The notes under the pieces are model-generated. The model was given only the letters and a program-made list of their open reading frames with translations, did no database searches and was not told the DNA's origin. Position numbers and translations under genes: made by a program. Positions 1-5,073 of a DNA stretch of 5,477 nucleotides are shown one piece after another. Location of the stretch: NCBI GenBank assembly GCA_023389175.1, contig JAEWEW010000318.1, forward strand, positions 1 through 5,477, in the 5' to 3' direction. Position 1 is the first letter of the stretch. Each line of letters begins with the position of its first letter. Source of the stretch: Pseudomonadota bacterium (GTDB lineage: Bacteria > Pseudomonadota > Gammaproteobacteria > Burkholderiales > Burkholderiaceae_E).

Positions 1-616
1 CGACACCGGTCCGCTCGCCGGCGGGCCGGACCGCCTTCCGGCGCTCTTCGAGGCGGGCTTCAGGATGGCGGTGCCGCCGATCGCCGCGACGCTGCCGAAG
101 TCCGCATCCGCAGCCGGCGCCTCGCCCTCGCCCGGCCTGCTGGCCCGGCCCGCGCGTGCCTGGCTGGAGCGCATGGAGCAGCTCGGCATGGCAGTGGATG
201 TGGACGGCTTGCCGCCGGAGGCACTGGCCGCGGTGCTGGCCACCACGCGCCGCCCGATCGTTGCCTCGCAGGCGGGCTTGCGGGGAGTGTGCGATCGGCC
301 GGGCAACCTGGATGACGAACAGGCGCGCGGCATCGCCGGCACCGGCGGCCTGGTCGCCATCGCCTTCACGCCGGATGCCGTCTGCGAACCGACGCTGGAT
401 GCGATCGTGCGCAGCATCCGCTATGCCGTCGATCTGGTCGGCGTGGACCATGTGGCGCTCGGGTCGAACTTCGACGGCCTGCCGACGCCGATCGATGCCG
501 CCGGGCTCCCCCAGCTGACGCAGGCGCTGATGGCGGCCGGGTTTTCGGAGGACGACATCGCCCGGATTGCCGGCGCGAACGCCTGGCACTTCCTGCGCAA
601 CCTGTTGCCCGACTGA
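1..616 (+). CDS. M19 (membrane dipeptidase-like) family protein, 3' part, active site degenerate
   Basis: Partial gene cut by the left edge: the frame is open from base 2, so the ATG at 65 is probably an internal Met and the true start lies outside the window. The visible ~204 residues follow the C-terminal two thirds of the renal/membrane dipeptidase fold: an AGFR strand just before base 65, MEQLGMAVDV (the usual 'NRLGMLIDLSH' region), RRPIVASQ (usual 'PVIFSHS'), a GN-L-DD turn, GGLVAIAF, and LGSNFDG (usual 'GSDFDG') before a helical C-terminus. The active enzymes are zinc dipeptidases cleaving dipeptides. Here the two His that should bind zinc are Gly (206-208) and Gln (269-271); the catalytic Arg and Asp positions are Gly (302-304) and Asn (467-469). 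Family membership by fold is fairly sure; peptidase activity is doubtful. No frameshift or stop is seen, so it does not look like a decaying pseudogene. Its operon partners lie outside the window. Confidence 0.8.
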   Translation, partial: DTGPLAGGPDRLPALFEAGFRMAVPPIAATLPKSASAAGASPSPGLLARPARAWLERMEQLGMAVDVDGLPPEALAAVLATTRRPIVASQAGLRGVCDRPGNLDDEQARGIAGTGGLVAIAFTPDAVCEPTLDAIVRSIRYAVDLVGVDHVALGSNFDGLPTPIDAAGLPQLTQALMAAGFSEDDIARIAGANAWHFLRNLLPD

Positions 617-714
617 TGCCCGATTGGCCTGCCGGGCGTGGTGCCGATGCCTACGGCCCTGCCGCCCGTCCGGCAAAGCCGCGCCGCCGACGGGGTGGGG
701 TAGAATAGCGAGTT
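617..714. other. Intergenic gap between M19-like gene and rhlE
   Basis: These 98 bp hold no credible gene. Just after the stop codon, GCCCG (618-622) can pair with CGGGC (633-637) across a 10-nt loop; there is no following T-tract, so it is at best a weak terminator. The right end carries a TAGAAT -10-like box. The gap suggests that rhlE is transcribed from its own promoter rather than by read-through. Confidence 0.5.
701..706 (+). promoter_or_regulatory. -10-like box of rhlE promoter
   Basis: TAGAAT matches the sigma70 -10 consensus TATAAT at five of six positions and stands out in a very GC-rich background. No recognisable TTGACA-like -35 lies 16-18 bp upstream. The box ends 8 bp before the rhlE ATG, so initiation about 7 bp downstream would give a transcript starting at or within 1-2 nt of the start codon. 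Assignment is by sequence only. Confidence 0.4.
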
Positions 715-2289
715 ATGCATTTGTCAATAGGTGAGGCGCCGACCGGCGCCGAGGGCGGAGCCACCACCGCCATCCGCCCGCGCGACGCGCAGGGCCCGAC
801 CGAGCCGGCAGCCTCCGGATCAGCCACCCCGACAGCAGTCACGTTCGCCGACTTCGGCCTCGATCCCGCCATCCTGCGGGCCGTGTCCGAGCTCGGCTAT
901 CGGGAGCCCACGCCGATCCAGGCCCAGGCGATCCCGGTCGTCATGGCAGGCAAGGACGTCATGGGCGCCGCCCAGACCGGCACCGGCAAGACGGCAGGAT
1001 TCGCGCTCCCGATCATCCACAAGCTGCTGCCGCTTGCGAGCAGCAGCACCTCGCCGGCGCGGCATCCGGTGCGGGCGCTGATCATCGCCCCGACCCGCGA
1101 GCTGGCCGACCAGATCCACGAGAACGTCAAGGCATACTCGCGCCATACCCCCCTGCGCAGCGCCGTGGTCTTCGGCGGCGTGGACATGAAGCCGCAGACG
1201 GCGGCGCTCCGTGCCGGGGTGGAGATCCTGACCGCGACGCCCGGCCGCCTGCTCGATCATGTCGAGCAGAAGTCCGCCAACCTCTCGCAGGTCCAGCTGC
1301 TGGTGCTCGACGAGGCCGACCGGATGCTGGACATGGGTTTCCTGCCCGACATCCAGCGGATCATCAACCTGCTCGCTCCGCAGCGCCAGAGCCTGATGTT
1401 CTCCGCCACCTTCTCGCCGGAGATCCGCAAGCTCGCCCGCACCTTCCTCAAGGAGCCGCAGCTCATCGAGGTCGCCCGCCGCAACGCGCTCGCCGACAAC
1501 GTGGAGCAGACGGTGTACCGGGTCGACGGGGACGAGGCCAAGCGGGTGGCGGTGGCTTCGCTGATCCGCGACCGCGAGCTCGACCAGGTCATCGTGTTCT
1601 CCAACACCAAGATCGGCGCCGGTCGTCTTGCCCGCCAGCTCCAGAAGGAAGGGCTCAAGGCCGAGGCGATCCACGGCGACAAGTCCCAGCAGGAGCGGCT
1701 GCAGACACTCGAGGCCTTCAAGCAGGGCGAGATCAAGGTGCTCGTGGCCACCGACGTGGCCGCCCGCGGCCTCGACATCGTCGAGTTGCCTGCGGTCATC
1801 AACTTCGACCTGCCGCATTCGCCCGAGGACTACGTCCACCGCATCGGCCGGACCGGTCGCGCGGGAGCGAGCGGCATGGCGCTGTCGCTCATGGTCGAGA
1901 AGGACCAGCGGGCGCTTGCGGACATCGAGAAGCTCACGCAGCGCAAACTCAACGTCGAGGCACTGGCCGTGAGCCTGCCCGGCCGGCGCGAGGGCGGTCG
2001 CGAATCGTCGCCGGATTCGTACCGCGGCGGCAGCCGCGAGAAGCGCGGGCGCGAAGCCGGCGGTGGCCGGCGCGATTCGGGACCGGACCGCGAGCGGACC
2101 GCTCCGGCGCGGCGCAACGCCGCGCCGCCGTCGCGAGCAGCGAAGACGGACCCGTTCTTCTCCCGGCCCTACGAGCCGGCGCCCGAGGCGGGCGAGGAAG
2201 TGACCGCGGAGCCGGTCGCGCGCAACAGCCTGCGTCGACCGGCCCGCAAGGTGGCCGCGCTGCTCGGCGGCAAGCCCGGCCCGGCCTGA
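715..2289 (+). CDS. rhlE: ATP-dependent RNA helicase RhlE (DEAD-box)
   Basis: Cytoplasmic ATP-dependent RNA helicase, 524 residues. All DEAD-box motifs are present in order: Q motif around residues 43-70 (F46, GYREPTPIQ), motif I AAQTGTGKT 85-93, Ia PTREL 126-130, Ib TPGR 175-178, II DEAD 199-202, III SAT 230-232, IV VIVFSNTK 292-299, V ATDVAARGLD 345-354, VI HRIGRTGR 375-382. The RMLDMGF and EVARRN segments and the AIHGDKSQ stretch are typical of RhlE rather than DeaD, SrmB or RhlB. Residues ~423-475 form a basic Arg/Gly-rich RNA-binding tail, followed by DPFFSRPYEP (479-488) and a terminal VAALLGG, which I recall from betaproteobacterial RhlE proteins. Odd features are a ~42-residue low-complexity N-terminal extension before the Q motif and the lack of a Shine-Dalgarno before ATG 715. 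The only alternative start ahead of the Q motif is TTG at 721. RhlE proteins act in ribosome maturation and RNA turnover. No operon partner is visible. Confidence 0.95.
   Translation: MHLSIGEAPTGAEGGATTAIRPRDAQGPTEPAASGSATPTAVTFADFGLDPAILRAVSELGYREPTPIQAQAIPVVMAGKDVMGAAQTGTGKTAGFALPIIHKLLPLASSSTSPARHPVRALIIAPTRELADQIHENVKAYSRHTPLRSAVVFGGVDMKPQTAALRAGVEILTATPGRLLDHVEQKSANLSQVQLLVLDEADRMLDMGFLPDIQRIINLLAPQRQSLMFSATFSPEIRKLARTFLKEPQLIEVARRNALADNVEQTVYRVDGDEAKRVAVASLIRDRELDQVIVFSNTKIGAGRLARQLQKEGLKAEAIHGDKSQQERLQTLEAFKQGEIKVLVATDVAARGLDIVELPAVINFDLPHSPEDYVHRIGRTGRAGASGMALSLMVEKDQRALADIEKLTQRKLNVEALAVSLPGRREGGRESSPDSYRGGSREKRGREAGGGRRDSGPDRERTAPARRNAAPPSRAAKTDPFFSRPYEPAPEAGEEVTAEPVARNSLRRPARKVAALLGGKPGPA
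735..750 (+). repeat. Perfect inverted repeat just inside rhlE
   Basis: GGCGCC (735-740) and GGCGCC (745-750) flank the loop GACC, giving a 6-bp all-GC hairpin that starts 20 nt after the A of the start codon. It lies in the unusual N-terminal extension of rhlE. It could hinder translation initiation on a leaderless mRNA, or be a chance product of high GC. Confidence 0.4.
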
Positions 2290-2306
2290 GTCCAGGGCTC
2301 GCGCAG

Positions 2307-2323
2307 CGGCCGGGTTCCGGTCG
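2307..2323. terminator. Hairpin between convergent rhlE and gluQ (possible bidirectional terminator)
   Basis: The 34-bp gap between the converging stop codons contains a stem of 7 pairs (one G-T), 2307-2313 with 2317-2323, and a GTT loop. It is GC-rich and placed where a shared terminator is expected, but neither side has a T-tract, so canonical intrinsic termination is not supported. It could serve as an RNA 3'-end-stabilising structure or a Rho-associated pause. Confidence 0.35.
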
Positions 2324-3265
2324 TCACCCCGCAACCTGCCGGTAGCGCCGCGCCCAGCGGCGCGTTGCCTCGTCGAGCCACTGCTCCGTCGCGCGAGCCG
2401 CGGGCGGCTCCAGTCCCAGGACCCGGGCAGCCGAATCCAGTACCTCGCAGGGCGAGGCGATGCGGCCGTGCTCATCCGGCGCGGTGATCGAGCGCGCGCC
2501 GTTCTGCTTCGAGAGCTTCTGCCCGTCCGGACCGGTCGCGAGCGGCGTGTGCAGGTAGGCGGGCGTCGGCAGGCCGAGCGCGCGCTGCAGCAGCACCTGG
2601 CGCCCGGTCGAGCCGAGCAGGTCCTCGCCGCGGACCACATGGGTCACGCCGGCGTCGGCGTCGTCCACCGTCACCGCCAGCTGGTAGGCCCAGACGCCGT
2701 CGGCCCGCAGGATCACGAAGTCCCCCGCGTCGCGGGCAGGATGCTGGCATTGCGGTCCCAGCCGTCGGTCCTGGAAGCGCACCACCGAGTCGTCCACCCG
2801 AAAGCGCCATGCGCGGGGCGCGCGGCCAGCGGGGATGCCGTTGCGGCAGGTGCCCGGATAGACGAGATCGGCCTGCTCCTGTGCCGCGGCGCGGCCGCGC
2901 GATGCGGCCGCGGTTCGCAGCACCGCGAGCGAATCCGCGATCTCGCGCCGGCTGCAGGCGCAGCCGTACACCTTCCCGGCGGCGACCAGCCGGTCGAAGG
3001 CCGCGCGGTAGCGGGCGCCGTTCCGGGACTGATGGACCAGGGGGCCGTCCCATCGCATGCCCAGCCAGCGCAGTTGCCCGACGATGCAGTCCGCGGCGCC
3101 CGCGACCGTGCGCGGCGTGTCGACGTCCTCGATGCGCAGCAGCCAGCGGCCGCCGTGCGCCTTGGCGTCAAGATAGCTGGCCAGCGCGGCGGCGGCGGAG
3201 CCGAGGTGCAGCGGTCCGCTCGGCGAGGGGGCGAAGCGGCCGACGTAGGCCGAGGCTGGCGTCAT
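2324..3265 (-). CDS. gluQ: Glutamyl-Q tRNA(Asp) synthetase
   Basis: A 313-residue truncated glutamyl-tRNA synthetase paralogue without an anticodon-binding domain. GluQ activates glutamate and attaches it to queuosine at the wobble position of tRNA(Asp), in the cytoplasm. The class I catalytic fold is clear: GRFAPSPSGPLHLGS (residues 9-23, HIGH-type HLGS), RIEDVDTPR (44-52), the GVWAYQLAVTVDDAD block (190-204), VVRGEDLL (210-217) and the KMSKS-type KLSKQ (250-254). A zinc site is predicted from C102, C104, Y136 and C140, the same C-x-C...Y-x3-C pattern as the E. coli enzyme, but with a ~20-residue Ala/Arg-rich insertion between C104 and Y136. Length is close to the ~300 usual for the family. 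The start is supported by AGGGAG (3273-3278 on the complement), 7 nt from ATG. It lies 54 bp downstream of the DUF456 gene and is probably co-transcribed with it; dksA, a common gluQ neighbour in gammaproteobacteria, is absent here. Confidence 0.94.
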   Translation of the reverse strand: MTPASAYVGRFAPSPSGPLHLGSAAAALASYLDAKAHGGRWLLRIEDVDTPRTVAGAADCIVGQLRWLGMRWDGPLVHQSRNGARYRAAFDRLVAAGKVYGCACSRREIADSLAVLRTAAASRGRAAAQEQADLVYPGTCRNGIPAGRAPRAWRFRVDDSVVRFQDRRLGPQCQHPARDAGDFVILRADGVWAYQLAVTVDDADAGVTHVVRGEDLLGSTGRQVLLQRALGLPTPAYLHTPLATGPDGQKLSKQNGARSITAPDEHGRIASPCEVLDSAARVLGLEPPAARATEQWLDEATRRWARRYRQVAG

Positions 3266-3272
3266 CTGCCGG

Positions 3273-3278
3273 CTCCCT
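3273..3278 (-). promoter_or_regulatory. Ribosome binding site of gluQ
   Basis: AGGGAG on the complementary strand, 7 nt before the gluQ ATG (3265-3263). It fixes the start codon chosen for gluQ. Confidence 0.65.
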
Positions 3279-3319
3279 GCAGTCGCCTGCTCCGCGCCAT
3301 TGCCACGGACGACCTCCCG

Positions 3320-3802
3320 TCAGGGAATCAGCAGGGCCGCGATGAAGATGCCGATCATCAGGAAGGCGATCGCGACCTTGGCGACGGTTCCCACCGCCAT
3401 GCCGAGCCAGGTGGCGAAGCCGACGTTGCGGGCGCGGATCATGTCGCGGTCGACGATGTACTGCCCGATCACCGCGCCGAGGAACGGCATGAAGATCAGC
3501 CCCCACAGCCCGGTGAACACGCCCACCACCGTCCCGATGAGCCCACCGATGATCGCCTCCTTGCTCGCGCCGGCGCGCTTGGCCCCGAGCACGCCGGAGA
3601 AGTAGTCCACCAGCCAGCCGATCAGCGCGAGCACGGCGATCACCGCGATCGTCGCGCCGCTCACCAGGGTGAAGTCCGCGATCCACGCGCCCAGCACGAT
3701 GCCGGCGAGCACGAGGATGATGCCCGGCAGCGCCGGCAGGACGGTGCCGGCGACGCCGACGATGATCAGGATGACTGCGAGGATCCAGAGGGCGATGTCC
3801 AT
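3320..3802 (-). CDS. DUF456 family inner-membrane protein
   Basis: A 160-residue, very hydrophobic protein matching the DUF456 pattern. It has an N-terminal hydrophobic stretch broken by PALPG (residues 23-27), a second segment around 50-68, the polar connector with DYFSG (66-70) and GAKRAGASKEAIIGG (73-87), a Gly-rich membrane stretch ~84-113 containing GLWGLIFMPFLGA, a loop with VDRD (117-120), and a last hydrophobic segment ~132-158. The function of DUF456 proteins is not known to me. The frame stays open upstream to 4351, but Met at 3802 is the start giving the family's normal N-terminus; the extension would run through the divergent gene. No good Shine-Dalgarno is visible, whereas a TACACT -10-like box lies 7 bp upstream, suggesting a leaderless mRNA. 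It is probably the first gene of an operon with gluQ. Confidence 0.85.
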   Translation of the reverse strand: MDIALWILAVILIIVGVAGTVLPALPGIILVLAGIVLGAWIADFTLVSGATIAVIAVLALIGWLVDYFSGVLGAKRAGASKEAIIGGLIGTVVGVFTGLWGLIFMPFLGAVIGQYIVDRDMIRARNVGFATWLGMAVGTVAKVAIAFLMIGIFIAALLIP

Positions 3803-3809
3803 GGCACAC

Positions 3810-3815
3810 AGTGTA
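3810..3815 (-). promoter_or_regulatory. -10-like box of DUF456-gluQ promoter
   Basis: Read on the minus strand this is TACACT, four of six matches to TATAAT and retaining the key T-A-----T positions, in a GC-rich background. It ends 7 bp before the DUF456 start codon, so the expected transcription start falls at about the ATG. No clear -35 is seen. Confidence 0.35.
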
Positions 3816-3875
3816 ACGGCAGCGCGGACGCAGGCCCGGCAGCGTGGTAGCTTACGGATTCGGCGCCAACAGGCC

Positions 3876-3882
3876 AGGGAGG
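3876..3882 (+). promoter_or_regulatory. Strong Shine-Dalgarno of the zinc-ribbon membrane protein gene
   Basis: AGGGAGG, near-perfect complement to the 16S rRNA 3' end, 5 nt before ATG 3888. It decides this start, and contrasts with the absence of such a site before rhlE and DUF456. Confidence 0.75.
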
Positions 3883-3887
3883 CTTGA

Positions 3888-4412
3888 ATGCTGGGCATGG
3901 CGAGCACGCTCGCGGCGGTGACCGCGCTGGTCGCGGGCGCTGGCCTTTTCGTGACGGGCTGGGCGATCGGCGCCTGGCTGCTCTGCGCGCTGCTGGTGGG
4001 GTTCGCCGCGCGCAGCCGCGGACGTTCCTTCGCCCTGTGGCTGCTCCTCGCCGTCGTGGTCACCCCGATCGTGACCGCGCTGGTGCTCGCGGGGTTTGCC
4101 GACCGCTCCGGGTCGCGGGTGCGTGAGCTCGCGCGGCAGGGCCGCGACGGCCTGCGGCTGTGCCCGTCCTGCGCCGAGGTCGTCTGGGCGGAGGCGCGTC
4201 GCTGCCGCTTCTGCCTCTCGGATCTCGCGCGCAAGCCTGCGCCGGTAGCACAGCTGACCGCGGCATTGCCCGCGGAGAGGCGCCTGGACAAGCCCGCGGA
4301 CAACCGGACGGAGACTCGGCCTGATACCCGGACGGATGCCCGGACGGGCAACCGGGCGAACGATCGCGTGCGCGATCGGGTGCAGACGCGGGTGGAGCCG
4401 AGCCTGCAATGA
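3888..4412 (+). CDS. Membrane protein with zinc-ribbon-like motif and Arg-periodic tail, unknown function
   Basis: A 174-residue protein I cannot assign to a named family. Residues ~5-40 are hydrophobic (one or two membrane helices), a short basic loop ARSRGRS (41-47) follows, and a further helix spans ~48-70. The next ~20 residues lead to a four-cysteine motif, CPSC (92-95) and CRFC (106-109), a compact zinc-ribbon spacing like that in small membrane proteins with a cytoplasmic zinc ribbon. From residue 138 the tail has Arg at every fourth position (140, 144, 148 to 168), mixed with Asp, Thr and Asn; the DNA below it is a 12-bp tandem repeat. The four cysteines suggest metal binding. The start is supported by AGGGAGG 5 nt upstream. 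The stop overlaps the next gene's start (ATGA, 4409-4412), implying translational coupling with the dioxygenase. Confidence 0.75.
   Translation: MLGMASTLAAVTALVAGAGLFVTGWAIGAWLLCALLVGFAARSRGRSFALWLLLAVVVTPIVTALVLAGFADRSGSRVRELARQGRDGLRLCPSCAEVVWAEARRCRFCLSDLARKPAPVAQLTAALPAERRLDKPADNRTETRPDTRTDARTGNRANDRVRDRVQTRVEPSLQ
4299..4394 (+). repeat. 12-bp coding tandem repeat, eight degenerate units
   Basis: Eight contiguous 12-bp units, loosely GAN-NCC-CGG-ACG (for example 4323-4334 and 4335-4346 differ at two bases), encode four-residue units with Arg third (D-N-R-T, D-T-R-T, D-A-R-T, N-D-R-V, R-D-R-V, Q-T-R-V). Units 1-5 favour ending in ACG or GCG; units 6-8 end in GTG. Period and frame match exactly through the C-terminal tail of the zinc-ribbon protein. 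This looks like a short minisatellite that has diverged. Confidence 0.75.
4361..4378. repeat. Perfect 8-bp inverted repeat within the tandem repeat
   Basis: CGATCGCG (4361-4368), centre TG, CGCGATCG (4371-4378). It spans units six and seven of the 12-bp repeat. It may simply follow from the repeated Asp-Arg codons, or act as a hairpin or protein site near the end of the gene, about 30 bp before the next start. Confidence 0.5.
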
Positions 4413-5059
4413 AGAGGCCCATCCCCGCGCGGCGTCGCCTGGTCCGCGGCGCGGCCGCGCTGCCGCTTTCAAGCCGCATCGGGCTCGCTTCGGTCGCGAG
4501 CGCCGTGGCCGGCTCGACCGGCACTGCGACGGCGCTGGCGGCGACCCCCGCCTGCGTCGACCCGGCCGAGCCGACGCCGCCGCAGACCGCGGGTCCGTTC
4601 TACACGCCCGATGCGCCGGAGCGCGATTCGCTGGTCGAGCCGGACATGGAGGGCATGCCGCTGATGCTGAGCGGGCTCGTGCTGGGCACCGATTGCCGCC
4701 CGGTTCCGCGGGCGCTCCTCGAGTTCTGGCAGGCCGACGCGGCAGGCCGCTACGACAACGAAGGCTACCGGCTGCGCGGCCACCTGCGCGCCGACGATCG
4801 CGGGCGCTGGCGCCTGCAGACGATCCTGCCCGGCATCTATCCGGGCCGGACCCGGCACATCCACGTGCGGGTTCGACGCGAGCGCGGGCCGCCGCTGACG
4901 ACGCAGCTCTACTTTCCGGGCGAGGTGCGCAACCAGCAGGACCGGCTGTTCTCGCCTGCGCTGCTGGTCACCGTGACGGAGCGGGACGCCGCGCCGCCGG
5001 CGGGCACCGGCGGCCGGCCGGCGATGGCCGCGACGTTCGACTTCGTGCTGGCCGGCTGA
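4409..5059 (+). CDS. Exported intradiol ring-cleavage dioxygenase-like protein
   Basis: A 216-residue protein of the intradiol dioxygenase (catechol / protocatechuate 3,4-dioxygenase) superfamily. These use non-haem Fe(III) to split aromatic diols between the two hydroxyls. The core is recognisable: TPPQTAGPFYTPDAPERD (56-73), LVLGTDCRPVPRALLEFWQADAAGRYD (90-116), YRLRG (120-124), LQTILPGIYPGRTRHIHVRV (136-155). Predicted iron ligands Y115, Y144, H150 and H152 are all present. The N-terminus has RRRLVRG (8-14) followed by an Ala/Ser-rich stretch ending TALA-AT near residue 44, a possible though not ideal Tat signal (Arg23 interrupts the hydrophobic region), implying periplasmic location. C49 and C96 could form a disulphide. 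It is smaller than classic pathway enzymes, like the little-characterised exported members of the family. The start overlaps the upstream stop (ATGA); a distant GGTGGAG (4391-4397) is the only SD-like site. No aromatic-pathway genes are nearby, so its substrate is unknown. Confidence 0.85.
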   Translation: MKRPIPARRRLVRGAAALPLSSRIGLASVASAVAGSTGTATALAATPACVDPAEPTPPQTAGPFYTPDAPERDSLVEPDMEGMPLMLSGLVLGTDCRPVPRALLEFWQADAAGRYDNEGYRLRGHLRADDRGRWRLQTILPGIYPGRTRHIHVRVRRERGPPLTTQLYFPGEVRNQQDRLFSPALLVTVTERDAAPPAGTGGRPAMAATFDFVLAG

Positions 5060-5073
5060 GGCGCGCCGGTCAG
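5048..5073. terminator. Hairpin spanning both stop codons of convergent genes (possible bidirectional terminator)
   Basis: Bases 5048-5056 (CTGGCCGGC) pair with 5065-5073 (GCCGGTCAG) as a 9-bp stem with one G-T pair and an 8-nt loop. The loop or stem contains the dioxygenase stop (5057-5059) and the stop of the minus-strand transporter (5072-5070). There is no T-tract on either side, so classic intrinsic termination is uncertain; the position between convergent genes is what supports a role. Confidence 0.4.

Larger units (their letters stand above)
3803..3887. promoter_or_regulatory. Divergent promoter region, DUF456 and zinc-ribbon gene
   Basis: These 85 bp separate the two divergent start codons and must hold both promoters. 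Besides the minus-strand TACACT box, TAGCTT (3848-3853) is a possible plus-strand -10, with no convincing -35. Such a short shared region would allow joint regulation, but I see no clear operator palindrome. Confidence 0.45.

Noticed and set aside
65..67. ATG 65 as the true start of the M19-like gene
   Set aside because: The frame is open to the left edge and the codons before it encode a plausible M19 strand (ending AGFR), so the gene starts outside the window.
820..2640. 606-codon open frame on the minus strand antisense to rhlE and the end of gluQ
   Set aside because: It covers a complete DEAD-box helicase with every motif on the other strand, runs across a convergent junction, and its translation is Arg/Ala/Gly-rich with no recognisable domain. 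Long shadow frames are expected at this GC content.
2468..3850. 460-codon open frame on the plus strand antisense to gluQ and DUF456
   Set aside because: The opposite strand encodes two recognisable proteins with conserved motifs. This frame gives low-complexity Arg/Asp/His/Gly-rich sequence with no domain and crosses the divergent promoter region.
3803..4351. Upstream extension of the DUF456 frame (longer N-terminus)
   Set aside because: It would overlap the divergent zinc-ribbon gene, which has a strong SD, and adds Arg/Ala-rich non-membrane sequence including the antisense of the 12-bp repeat. Met at 3802 gives the normal family start.
3852..4524. Minus-strand frames over the zinc-ribbon gene and dioxygenase start, with repetitive Arg-Pro-rich translations
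   Set aside because: The repetitiveness is the mirror of the plus-strand 12-bp repeat. The plus strand has the SD, membrane helices, Cys motif and ATGA coupling; the minus frames have none of these.
4409..5059. Dioxygenase as part of a beta-ketoadipate catabolic cluster
   Set aside because: No muconate cycloisomerase, lactonase, transferase or LysR-type regulator is nearby, and the protein is small with a likely export signal, unlike the cytoplasmic pathway enzymes.
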